Shown here: positions 55,603-63,691 of the stretch, piece after piece
How the letters are laid out: each line of letters opens with the position of its first letter
How positions within the stretch are numbered: position 1 is the stretch's first letter
Program-made: the position numbers and the translations under genes
Notes under the pieces: generated by a model
The model's database searches: none
The model's input: the letters and a program-made list of their open reading frames with translations, nothing else
What the model was told of the DNA's origin: nothing
Source: Rhodocyclales bacterium
Lineage (GTDB): Bacteria; Pseudomonadota; Gammaproteobacteria; Burkholderiales; Rhodocyclaceae
DNA: 64,000 bases
Assembly: GCA_016235165.1 (NCBI GenBank)
Contig: JACRLX010000007.1
Coordinates: 186,001-250,000, forward strand
Reading direction: 5' to 3'

Positions 55603-57251
55603 GCCCCTGCCTTTTCTGTTTCGATTTTCGCCGCGATCATTTCGCGCAGCTGGCGCTTGAGGATCTTGCCCACCGGGCTGAGCGGGAACTGGCTGACCAC
55701 CTCCAGGCGTTCCGGCAGCTTGAAGCTGGCGATCTTCTGCGCGCGCAGGAAAGCGATGAGTTCATCGAATGCCAAGGCCTCGCCATCCTTGGCGATGACG
55801 AAGGCGCAGGCCTTCTCGCCGAACACCGGGTCGGGCATCGCCACCAGCGTCACGGCCTTGACCTTGGGGTGGCCGAAGATCAGGTTCTCGACTTCTTCGC
55901 AACTGATCTTCTCGCCGCCGCGATTGATCAGGTCCTTGCGCCGGCCCTCCGTGAACACGTGGCGGCCGACTTTCCTCACGATGTCGCCCATGCGGTAGAA
56001 GCCGTCGGGCGTGAAGGCCTCGGCCTGCTTTTCCGGCGCCTTGTAGTAGCCCTGGATGGTGTAGGGCCCGCGCGTCACCAGCTCGCCGGGCTCGCCGTCC
56101 GCCACTTCCCTGCCCTCGTCGTCGAGCACCTTGATCTCGTCGTCATCGCACACCGGGACGCCGGAGCTGGTCAGCAGCAAGTCTTCCGGCGCATCCAGCG
56201 GCACCATGTTGATCAGGCCCTCCGCCGTGCCGTAGATTTCCTGGGCGATGCAACCGAAGCGCTGGCGCAGCCGCCCGCGCAGTTCCGGCGCCAGGCGCGC
56301 CCCGCCGTTCTGGATCACCTTCAGCGAGGACAGGTCGTAGCCGTCGGGCACCGGCGAGTTCAGCCAGTTCGAGATCAGCGGCACCACGGCGGCGATCACG
56401 CTGACCTTCTCGCGCTGCACCAGCGAGAACACCTCGGCCGCGTCGCCCGAGGGCGCCAGCACCACCGTGCCGCCGAAATAGAAGCAACCGAGCATGCCGG
56501 GCGAGGCCAGGTTGTAGTTGTGTCCCAGCGGCAGGATGGCCATGAACACCGTGGTCTCGTCGAAGCCGCCGGCGCGCCCGCAGAGCCGGGCATTGAGCAC
56601 GTAATCCTCGTGGGTGCGCGGAATCAGCTTCGACAGCGAGGTGGTACCGCCCGAGAGCAGCATGGTGGTGACTTCCGCCGGATCCGGGTCGTGACCGGCG
56701 AGCCGCGCCGCGATGGCCTCGTCCGACAGGGGTGCCGAAAGCAGGGCACGCAGGTCGAGCTGGCCCGCACCCGGTTTGCCGGCGACGAAGACCAGGCGCA
56801 GGGCCGGCGCGTCGGGGCCGACTTCGCGCGCCATCTCGCGGTAGTCGAAGTTGCCGAGGCGGTCGGGAATCACGTAGGCCATGGCGCCCGAGGCCCTGAG
56901 GAAGTGGCGCACCTCGCTGTGGCGATGGGCGCGCAGCGCCATCACCGGGATCGCGCCGATGCGCGTCAGGGCGAAATAGGCGAAGACGAATTCCGGGCTG
57001 TTGGGAAGTTGCAGCACCACGCGATCCTGTGCCTTGATGCCGGCCTCGAGGAAGCCGCAGGCCAAGCGCCGCGAACCGGACACCAGGTCTGCATAGCTCA
57101 GACGCAGATCGCCGCAGACCAGCGCCGTCTTGCCCGGATGGCGTGCGGCACTGCGCTCCAGGAGTTGCGGAATCGTGATGCCTTCCCACCACCCGCGCTG
57201 GCGGTAACGCGCCGCCACCTCGGCGGGCCAGGGTACGCAGCCTTCGAGCAT
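55599..57251 (-). CDS. EntE/DhbE-like aryl acid adenylate/CoA ligase
   Basis: A 550-residue ANL enzyme closest to 2,3-dihydroxybenzoate- and salicylate-activating enzymes. The N terminus (PWPAEVAARYRQRGWWEG) is typical of that group, along with LLSGGTTSLSKLIPRTHEDY, EIYGTAEGLINMV, YRMGDIVRK and SPVGKILKRQLREMI with the catalytic Lys. GAGGAGA precedes the ATG at 57249-57251. It is the first gene of an operon with the hydroxylase and is divergent from a LysR gene. Salicylate or 2-aminobenzoate are the likely substrates. Confidence 0.77.
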   Translation of the reverse strand: MLEGCVPWPAEVAARYRQRGWWEGITIPQLLERSAARHPGKTALVCGDLRLSYADLVSGSRRLACGFLEAGIKAQDRVVLQLPNSPEFVFAYFALTRIGAIPVMALRAHRHSEVRHFLRASGAMAYVIPDRLGNFDYREMAREVGPDAPALRLVFVAGKPGAGQLDLRALLSAPLSDEAIAARLAGHDPDPAEVTTMLLSGGTTSLSKLIPRTHEDYVLNARLCGRAGGFDETTVFMAILPLGHNYNLASPGMLGCFYFGGTVVLAPSGDAAEVFSLVQREKVSVIAAVVPLISNWLNSPVPDGYDLSSLKVIQNGGARLAPELRGRLRQRFGCIAQEIYGTAEGLINMVPLDAPEDLLLTSSGVPVCDDDEIKVLDDEGREVADGEPGELVTRGPYTIQGYYKAPEKQAEAFTPDGFYRMGDIVRKVGRHVFTEGRRKDLINRGGEKISCEEVENLIFGHPKVKAVTLVAMPDPVFGEKACAFVIAKDGEALAFDELIAFLRAQKIASFKLPERLEVVSQFPLSPVGKILKRQLREMIAAKIETEKAGA

Positions 57252-57327
57252 GCTTGTCTCCTCGTGTGCGCCGGGTATCCCGGTCTGTGATCGATGCACT
57301 CTAGGGCAAAACTCGCCTTGCGAATAG

Positions 57328-57354
57328 TGAATGACATGAATACAATCAATTCAC
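57328..57354. promoter_or_regulatory. Possible LysR operator in the divergent spacer
   Basis: GTGAAT at 57328-57333 and ATTCAC at 57349-57354 form an inverted repeat in the 106-base AT-richer spacer between the ligase gene and the LysR gene, where a LysR regulator would control both directions. Confidence 0.4.
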
Positions 57355-57357
57355 ACC

Positions 57358-58260
57358 ATGAATATCAAGGATGTCGATCTCAACCTGCTGGTGGTGTTCG
57401 ACGCGGTGCTGAGCGAGCGCTCGATCAGTCGCGCCGCAGACCACCTGAACCTGTCGCAGCCGGCGGTGAGCAATGCCCTGGCGCGCCTGCGCAAGACGAC
57501 CGGCGACCGCCTGTTCGTGCGCCTCGCCAACGGCATGGTGCCGACACCCTATGCCGAATCGATCGCCGAACCGATCCGCTCCGCACTGGCGACAATCAGC
57601 GCATCGCTGGCCGGACGAAAAGGCTTCGACCCGGCGAGCTCGGAGCGCGACTTCGCGATCCACATCACCGACCTCGGCGAAGCCTTCTTCCTGCCACGCC
57701 TGCTGGCACGCATGAATCGCATTGCGCCGCGCGTGCGCCTGCGCACCCTCGCCCTATCCACCGACGAGGCCCGCGACGCCCTGCGCAGCGGCGCCGCCGA
57801 CCTGACCATCGGCAACCTGCCGGATTTCGATGCGGGCTTCTACCAGCAGCGCCTGTTCCGCGACCGCTACGTCTGCATCGTCAGCCGCGACCACCCGACC
57901 ATAGGCACGCGAATCACGGCACGCCAGTTCGCCGCTGCCGGCCATGCAATCGCCATGCCCGGCGGTACCGGCCACGGCATCATCGAGCGCACCCTGGTGG
58001 CCCACGGGCTGGAAAGCCGCATCGCGCTGCGGGTGCAGAATTTCCTGGTGCTGCCGAGCATCGTCGCCGCCAGCGAACTGATCGCCATCGTCCCGCACAG
58101 CGTGGGCAGCCAGATCTCGCCGCGGGATGCGGTCAGGCTGCTGCCGCTGCCGGTGGCCATCCCCGCCTTCGATGTCCGCCAGTGCTGGCACGAGCGCTAC
58201 CACGACGATCCCGGCCACCGCTGGTTGCGTCAGCAGTTCGCGGAGCTTTTCGGCAGGTAA
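57358..58260 (+). CDS. LysR-family regulator (NahR/LinR-like)
   Basis: 300 residues with the N-terminal HTH (LLVVFDAVLSERSISRAADH, LSQPAVSNALARLRKTTGD) and a type 2 periplasmic-like effector domain. The NahR/NodD-type N terminus (VDLNLLVVFDAVL) is typical of regulators for salicylate and other aromatic acids. Divergent arrangement with the EntE-like ligase suggests that it activates the ligase/hydroxylase operon. Confidence 0.85.
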   Translation: MNIKDVDLNLLVVFDAVLSERSISRAADHLNLSQPAVSNALARLRKTTGDRLFVRLANGMVPTPYAESIAEPIRSALATISASLAGRKGFDPASSERDFAIHITDLGEAFFLPRLLARMNRIAPRVRLRTLALSTDEARDALRSGAADLTIGNLPDFDAGFYQQRLFRDRYVCIVSRDHPTIGTRITARQFAAAGHAIAMPGGTGHGIIERTLVAHGLESRIALRVQNFLVLPSIVAASELIAIVPHSVGSQISPRDAVRLLPLPVAIPAFDVRQCWHERYHDDPGHRWLRQQFAELFGR

Positions 58261-58303
58261 AGTAAAATATTCTTTTCAACTCGTTTATTTTGGCTCTCAA
58301 ATT

Positions 58304-59305
58304 ATGGCCGACATCTACAGGTGCCGAGCGTGCGGTTCCAGCAACCCGGTAAATGGAACTGAGCCGACCAAATGCCCCGTCTGCCAGATTTCGCCTGCTG
58401 ATTTTTCGCTTACCTGCTCCGGATGCAAACAGGTATCGAAAGGACCCGAGATCGGTTCTCCGGGCTATTGCCCGAATTGTGGCGATCGCTATATGTTCCT
58501 GGTTGTCGCGACTCCATCGGTATTCCCGACAGGCAAGGACACAGGGCCGCCACCAAAGACGATGGGCGAGGAACGGCCAGCCTCCAGTCCACAACCCCAA
58601 CCCGCCCCGCCCAAGGTGACGACGCCTGCCGCCGAGCCCGATTCGGGTAGCAGCCTGCTTCTCCGGCTCAAACAACAGGCGGCGGAAAAACTGGCAAGCG
58701 AAGCCAAACAATCCGGCCTGCAGCAGCAGCAGAAGGCCGCGCTCAGCAAAGCCCTTTCGAACGCCTATTCCTACTTGTGTGATTTCACCAAGCAGGTCAA
58801 TGTGCTCAAGCCCGATTATCCGGGCGTCTATGTCCTCAGCGATCAGGCGAAATTCGACGCGCTTACCTGGAAAGAAGGCTTTGCCGACTTCCGGCTGGTT
58901 CCGGGAACGACAGAGGATCGGATGTTTGAGCGCGTTACCCTGAGCTACACACTGACAGGAAATGATCCGATCATCGTGGAACGGGAACCTCCGCGAATCG
59001 AGTTGTTTGCCCGCTCATTGCATGACAATGGGCTTGTCGCGAAAGAGACCGAGTTCAAGAACAATCTTGGGCGGGTCGCTCGCACCCGATTTGAAATCAA
59101 ACGCGAGGTACGCGCCAGTCTCCTTCTTGTTGGCGACTACGCGGCAGGAGATATGCGCCTGCGGATAACCAATGTGCAGCGCCTGGGATCCGAGGACTAC
59201 CGCATTCCCGTCGATGAGCTCACGCAATCCGCTCTTGAGGAGGTTGCGTTACTCGTTCTTGGGGCATCGAAGAAATTCATCCAGCGCTTCAAGCGCGTAA
59301 TTTGA
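58304..59305 (+). CDS. Zinc-ribbon protein of unknown function
   Basis: 333 residues. Two N-terminal zinc ribbons (CRACGS, CPVCQ; CSGCKQ, CPNCGD) are followed by a Pro/Ala-rich linker (about residues 75-110) and a C-terminal domain of about 200 residues with no recognised motif. The gene and its T/A-rich 43-base upstream region are clearly lower in GC than neighbouring genes, which suggests recent acquisition. It interrupts the aryl-CoA cluster between the LysR gene and the convergent hydrolase gene. Confidence 0.6.
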   Translation: MADIYRCRACGSSNPVNGTEPTKCPVCQISPADFSLTCSGCKQVSKGPEIGSPGYCPNCGDRYMFLVVATPSVFPTGKDTGPPPKTMGEERPASSPQPQPAPPKVTTPAAEPDSGSSLLLRLKQQAAEKLASEAKQSGLQQQQKAALSKALSNAYSYLCDFTKQVNVLKPDYPGVYVLSDQAKFDALTWKEGFADFRLVPGTTEDRMFERVTLSYTLTGNDPIIVEREPPRIELFARSLHDNGLVAKETEFKNNLGRVARTRFEIKREVRASLLLVGDYAAGDMRLRITNVQRLGSEDYRIPVDELTQSALEEVALLVLGASKKFIQRFKRVI

Positions 59306-59330
59306 ATCCAGCGGCGGACGATCCAAAGGG

Positions 59331-59342
59331 AAAGTCGGCGCC
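59331..59342. repeat. Dispersed motif variant (AAAGTCGGCGCC)
   Basis: Complement of GGCGCCGACTTT, located between two convergent gene ends, like the copy at 146-160. Confidence 0.35.
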
Positions 59343-59356
59343 GACGGTACGGCGAA

Positions 59357-60127
59357 CTACAGACTCTCGACGAAGCGCTCGATCGCCTCGATCACCGCCG
59401 CCGTCTGGTCCTTGTGGGCCGAGTGCCGGCAGTCGGCAAGCTTGAGCAGTTCGACGCCGGCCGAGTTGCGTGCGCCGGCCGCGATGGCCTCGATCTGCGC
59501 CATGGTCCCGTACTCGTCATCCTCGCCCTGGATCGCCAGGATCGGGCAGGTGATGTGCGGCACGCAGTCCTCGATATTCCAGGCGCGGAAATCCGGGTGC
59601 AGCCAGATGTCATTCCAGCCCCGGAAAGTACGCTCGACATCGCGATGGTAGCGGCCGAGCTTGGCCGGCAGGTCGGTGGTTTCGAAGGCGAGCTTCGCCG
59701 CCGCGATGCTGCGGATCGAGATGTCCTCGACGAAACAGTGCGGTGCCATCACCACCACGCCTGCCGCCGGGTGTCCGGCGCCCGCGTAAAGCAGGGCGAT
59801 CGAGGCGCCGTCGGAATGGCCGACCAGAACAGGATTCTCGATCTCCAGCGCGGCCAGCACTTCAGGCAGGGTGTCGCGCCCCTCGCGGTGCATGTAGTCG
59901 GTGCCGAAGGGCGCTGCCAGCAGGTCGGACTGGCCGTAGCCGTAACGGGAATAGACCAGCGTGCGACAACCAGTGGCATGGGCGAGCCGCGCCGGGAAAT
60001 CGCGCCACATCGCCACCGAGCCAAGGCCCTCGTGCAGCAACACCAGGGTCGGGCGGTTGATCTGGTGCGCAGGGATCAACTGGTATTCGAGGCAGTGGCC
60101 GCCGGCTGTGGCGAAACCGGATTTCAT
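59357..60127 (-). CDS. Alpha/beta hydrolase
   Basis: A 256-residue alpha/beta hydrolase. The nucleophile elbow is GHSDGAS (Ser near residue 109), the oxyanion region LLHEGLGSVAMW, the acid in IQGEDDEYGT and the His in CRHSAHKDQ. The form resembles 3-oxoadipate enol-lactonase-like and acyl-CoA thioesterase-like hydrolases in aromatic clusters. It overlaps livF by 4 bases, so it is transcribed with the transporter. Substrate unknown. Confidence 0.8.
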   Translation of the reverse strand: MKSGFATAGGHCLEYQLIPAHQINRPTLVLLHEGLGSVAMWRDFPARLAHATGCRTLVYSRYGYGQSDLLAAPFGTDYMHREGRDTLPEVLAALEIENPVLVGHSDGASIALLYAGAGHPAAGVVVMAPHCFVEDISIRSIAAAKLAFETTDLPAKLGRYHRDVERTFRGWNDIWLHPDFRAWNIEDCVPHITCPILAIQGEDDEYGTMAQIEAIAAGARNSAGVELLKLADCRHSAHKDQTAAVIEAIERFVESL

Positions 60128-60942
60128 ACGCCGAGGAAGCGGTGCATCAGCTCCTGGTTGCCGGAAAGTTCGGCCGACTCGCCAGCAAACACCACCCGGC
60201 CCTTGACCAGCACCACGCTGCGGTCGGCCAGCGCCATCACGGCGCCGTAATTCTTGTCTACGATCAGGGTGGCGATCCCTGAGGCGCGGATGGTCTTGAT
60301 AATGCTCCAGATCTCTTTCGCGATCAGCGGCGCCAGGCCTTCAGTGGCCTCGTCGAGGATCAGCAGGTCGGGATTGGTCATCAGCGCGCGACCGATGGTC
60401 AGCATTTGCTGTTCGCCGCCGGACAACTGCGCGCCGCCGTTGGCGAGGCGTTCGCCGAGGCGCGGAAAGGTGTGCAGGACGCGCTCGTAATCCCACTCGC
60501 GGCGGCCATCGACGCCGGCCCGCGCGGCCATGATCAGGTTCTCGCGCACCGAGAGGTTGGGGAAGATGCCACGGCCTTCGGGCACGTAGGCGATGCCCCG
60601 GCGCGCGATGGCATGCGGCGCGGCGTGGGTCATGTCCACGCCGCGCACGCGCACGCTGCCCTGGCGCGGCCGCACCAGGCCGAGCATGGACTTGATCAGC
60701 GTGGTCTTGCCCATGCCGTTGCGGCCCATCAGGCCGATGGTCTCGCCCTTCTTCACGGTGAAGTCCACACCATGCAGGATGTGGCTGGCGCCGTAGAAGC
60801 TGTGCAGGCCGTTGGCGTCGAGGATCAGTTCAGTCGACGGGCCGCCCCTAGACTGAACAGTCTCAGCCTGCGAGCTCAGCGAACCGTGGTCACCCCCGCC
60901 CTCGGGGCGGGGGCTGGGGGGTGGGCTCCTGTGCTCAGCCAT
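60124..60942 (-). CDS. livF: LIV-type ABC transporter ATPase LivF with repeat-encoded N-terminal extension
   Basis: About 272 residues. The ABC core has GRNGMGKTT (Walker A), the signature LSGGEQQ and LLILDEATEGLAP (Walker B). The first 40 or so residues (HRSPPPSPRPEGGGDHG) are translated from a palindromic GC-rich repeat and have no counterpart in LivF. The ATG overlaps the livG stop by 8 bases. No other standard start lies between the repeat and the core, so either the extension is real or a weak start is used. Confidence 0.85.
   Translation of the reverse strand: MAEHRSPPPSPRPEGGGDHGSLSSQAETVQSRGGPSTELILDANGLHSFYGASHILHGVDFTVKKGETIGLMGRNGMGKTTLIKSMLGLVRPRQGSVRVRGVDMTHAAPHAIARRGIAYVPEGRGIFPNLSVRENLIMAARAGVDGRREWDYERVLHTFPRLGERLANGGAQLSGGEQQMLTIGRALMTNPDLLILDEATEGLAPLIAKEIWSIIKTIRASGIATLIVDKNYGAVMALADRSVVLVKGRVVFAGESAELSGNQELMHRFLGV
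60881..60929 (+). repeat. GC-rich palindromic repeat, copy 2 (inside livF)
   Basis: It begins GAACCGTGGTCACCCCC and ends in a GGGGGCTGGGGGG block, matching the copy at 3357-3404 at both ends. The hairpin arm and loop sequences differ. Its location within the 5' end of livF shows in-frame tolerance of the insertion. Confidence 0.5.
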
Positions 60943-61696
60943 GCAGCATCTCCTCGCCGCCAAGGTAGGCGGCCTGTACCGCCGGACTGGCGCGCACCTG
61001 CTCCGGCGTGCCGGATTCGAGCACTTCGCCATTGACCATCACCGTCAGGCGGTGGGCGACGGCAAACACCGCGTCCATGTCGTGCTCGATCAGCATGATG
61101 GCGTGGTCGGCAGTAAGCTTCTTGATCAGCTCGACCATGCGCTGCGACTCGTGCGGCCCCATGCCTGCCAGGGGTTCGTCGAGCAGCAGCACGCGCGGCT
61201 GCGTGGCAAGGCACATGGCGATTTCGAGCTGACGCTGTTCACCGTGCGAGAGCGTGGCGGCGACGCGTTCGGCGCGATGACCAAGGCCGGCAGCCTCCAG
61301 CGCGGCGTGGGCGCGGGCATTGATTTCGGCATAGCCTTCGGCGCGGCTGAACACGCGCGTTGCATGCGGCGTGCGCGACTGGGAGGCGAGCCTGGCATTC
61401 TCGAACACGGTGAAGGGCAGGAAGATATTGGTCTTCTGGTAACTGCGGCCGACGCCCATGCGCGAGATCTGGTCGGAGCTCAGGCCGGCGATGTCGCGCC
61501 CTTCCAGTACCACGCGGCCGGCGCTCGGCGGCAGGTCGCCGGAGAGCAGGTTGGTCAAGGTGGATTTGCCGGCGCCGTTGGGGCCGATCACCACATGGAC
61601 CTCACCGACATGCAGGTCGAGCGAGACGTCGCTGACCGCCACCAGGCCGCCGAAGCGCTTGGTCAGGCCTTCGGTGCGCAGTATTGCCTCAGCCAT
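60935..61696 (-). CDS. livG: LIV-type ABC transporter ATPase LivG
   Basis: 253 residues with GPNGAGKST, the signature LSHGEQRQLEIAM, VLLLDEPLAGMGPHES, and the LivG-type VGRSYQKTNIFLPFTVFENA Q-loop region. It couples to LivM/LivH to import branched-chain amino acids or, in this context, aromatic acids. It overlaps livM by 8 bases. Confidence 0.9.
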   Translation of the reverse strand: MAEAILRTEGLTKRFGGLVAVSDVSLDLHVGEVHVVIGPNGAGKSTLTNLLSGDLPPSAGRVVLEGRDIAGLSSDQISRMGVGRSYQKTNIFLPFTVFENARLASQSRTPHATRVFSRAEGYAEINARAHAALEAAGLGHRAERVAATLSHGEQRQLEIAMCLATQPRVLLLDEPLAGMGPHESQRMVELIKKLTADHAIMLIEHDMDAVFAVAHRLTVMVNGEVLESGTPEQVRASPAVQAAYLGGEEMLHG

Positions 61697-62687
61697 CGGC
61701 GCCCTCCTCAGCCTCTACCTGCGGCTTGCGCCGGAAGCTGTTCATCAGCCCGGCCAGGCCCTGCGGCAGATAGAGTGCCACCAGCATGATCAGGATGCCC
61801 ATCGCCAGTTGCCAATGCTTGGCGGCAACGCCAAACCAGGCCTGGTTGGAGAGCACTTCCTGCAACAGCACGAAGGCGAAGGCGCCGAGCACCGCGCCGT
61901 GCAGCGTGCCCATGCCGCCGAGAATCACCATCATCAACACCATGCCCGACTGGTGCCAGGAAAGGATTTCGGGATTGACGAAGCCGAACTGCACGGCAGC
62001 AAGGTAGCCGGCCAGCCCGCCCAGCGCGCCGGCCAGGGCGAAGCTCGCCAACTGGTAGCGGAACACCGGGAAGCCAAGCGCGCGCATGCGGTGCTCATTG
62101 ACCTTGATGCCGACCAGCGTGCGACCGAAGCTGGAGCCGAGGATGCGCCGCAGCAGGAAGAAGCTTGCGGCGGTGAAGGCCAGCACCAGCCAGTAAAACT
62201 GGTCGAGTTTTTCCAGGTTTACCAGCACCGTCTCGCCAAGGTTCATGGTCGGTTTGGCATAGATGTAGATGCCGTCGGAGCCGCCGCCAAGCTTGGTGTC
62301 GTGGAAGATGAAGAACAGCATCTGGGCGAAGGCCAGGGTCACCATGATGAAGTAGATGCCGCGCGTGCGCAGCACCAGCAGGCCGGTGACCAGGGCGAAG
62401 ACGACGCAGATGCCGAGCGAGGCCGGCAGTGTCCACCACAGGCTGGCTGCCTCGTACTTCGGCCCCATCAGTGCCAGCGCATAGCCGGCCAGGCCAAAGT
62501 AGGCGGCATGGCCGAAGCTGACCAGCCCGGTGTAGCCGACCAGCAGATCGAGGCTCATGGCGAAAATGGCCATGATCAGCACCTTGGTCACCAACTGCGT
62601 GTAGAAGGTGCTCTCCAGCAGCGGGAACAGCGCGAAGAGGCCGACAACGACCCAGGGCAGCCAGCGGGAGAGCGCGCCGTGGTTCAT
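61689..62687 (-). CDS. livM: LIV-type ABC transporter permease LivM
   Basis: 332 residues with about nine hydrophobic helices and the LivM signatures LLVGYTGLVSFGHAAYFGLAG and LLRRILGSSFGRTLVGIKVNE. The start at 62685-62687 fits the family N terminus; its ATG shares a base with the livH stop. Confidence 0.9.
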   Translation of the reverse strand: MNHGALSRWLPWVVVGLFALFPLLESTFYTQLVTKVLIMAIFAMSLDLLVGYTGLVSFGHAAYFGLAGYALALMGPKYEAASLWWTLPASLGICVVFALVTGLLVLRTRGIYFIMVTLAFAQMLFFIFHDTKLGGGSDGIYIYAKPTMNLGETVLVNLEKLDQFYWLVLAFTAASFFLLRRILGSSFGRTLVGIKVNEHRMRALGFPVFRYQLASFALAGALGGLAGYLAAVQFGFVNPEILSWHQSGMVLMMVILGGMGTLHGAVLGAFAFVLLQEVLSNQAWFGVAAKHWQLAMGILIMLVALYLPQGLAGLMNSFRRKPQVEAEEGADG

Positions 62688-63553
62688 CACTTGCGCCCGA
62701 ACAGGCCTTCCGGCCGCCACACCAGCACCACAGCCATCAGCACATAGACGATCATGCCGGCGAAATCCGGCACTAGCACCTGGCCGAAGGTTTCAGCCAG
62801 TCCGATCATCAGCGAGGCGGCCATGGCGCCCTTGACCGAACCGATGCCGCCGATCACGACGACGACGAAGCAGATGATCAGCACATGGCTGCCCATGTTC
62901 GGCGTCACCGAGGACAGCGGCGCATTGATCATACCGGCGAAGGCGGCGAGGGCCACGCCCATGGCGAACACCAGGGTGTAGATCAGCTTGATGTCGATGC
63001 CCAGCGACTGCACCATGTCACGGTTGCTGGCGCCGGCGCGGATCATCATGCCCAGCCGTGTCTTCTGGATCAGCAGGTAGAGCGCGAGGGCCAGCAGCAG
63101 GCAGACGCCGGAGATGGCCAGGCGATACACCGGGTAGGAAAGGTTCTCGGTCAGCGGAATCGAGGCATTGAGCAGGGCTGGTACAGCGACGCCATGCACG
63201 TCGTCGCCCCAGATGATCGAGCGCAGTTCCTCGAAGACCAGGATCAGGCCGTAGGTCAGCAGCACCTGGTAGAGATGGTCGCGCGTGTAGAGCTGGCGGA
63301 ACAGCAGTTTTTCCAGCGCCATGCCGAGCACCACGGTGAGCGGTATGGCGATGGCGATCGCCGTGGCGAGGTTGCCCGTCATGCTCGCCAGCGACCAGGC
63401 CAGGTAAGCGCCGACCATGTAGAAGCTGCCATGCGCCAGATTGATGATGCCCATGATGCCGAACACCAGCGTCAGGCCGCTCGATACCAGAAACAGCAAC
63501 AGGCCGTATTGCAGGCCGTTGAGCAACTGGATGAGGATGAAGGCGAGATCCAT
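62687..63553 (-). CDS. livH: LIV-type ABC transporter permease LivH
   Basis: 288 residues with eight or so helices. LVFGIMGIINLAHGSFYMVGAY and TRLGMMIRAGASNRDMVQSLGI are typical of LivH. It is the first membrane gene after the binding-protein gene at the window edge. Confidence 0.9.
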   Translation of the reverse strand: MDLAFILIQLLNGLQYGLLLFLVSSGLTLVFGIMGIINLAHGSFYMVGAYLAWSLASMTGNLATAIAIAIPLTVVLGMALEKLLFRQLYTRDHLYQVLLTYGLILVFEELRSIIWGDDVHGVAVPALLNASIPLTENLSYPVYRLAISGVCLLLALALYLLIQKTRLGMMIRAGASNRDMVQSLGIDIKLIYTLVFAMGVALAAFAGMINAPLSSVTPNMGSHVLIICFVVVVIGGIGSVKGAMAASLMIGLAETFGQVLVPDFAGMIVYVLMAVVLVWRPEGLFGRK

Positions 63554-63618
63554 GGAATCGTGATTGAAACGGCGGCAATGATCTGCTACCGCTGACTTGA
63601 AGCCCGACCGGGACCGTC

Positions 63619-63682
63619 ATTCCCGCGAAAGCGGGAATCCAGGATCCTCAGCCGGGTGCTGGATCCCCGCTTTCGCGGGGAT
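63619..63682. repeat. Nested inverted repeat between the binding-protein and livH genes
   Basis: TTCCCGC-GAAA-GCGGGAA and ATCCCCGC-TTTC-GCGGGGAT form two hairpins whose outer parts are also complementary (CGCGAAAGCGGG against CCGCTTTCGCG). It is a REP-like sequence of a kind common in betaproteobacteria and may attenuate transcription from the binding-protein gene into livH. Confidence 0.6.
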
Positions 63683-63691
63683 GAGGTTTTG

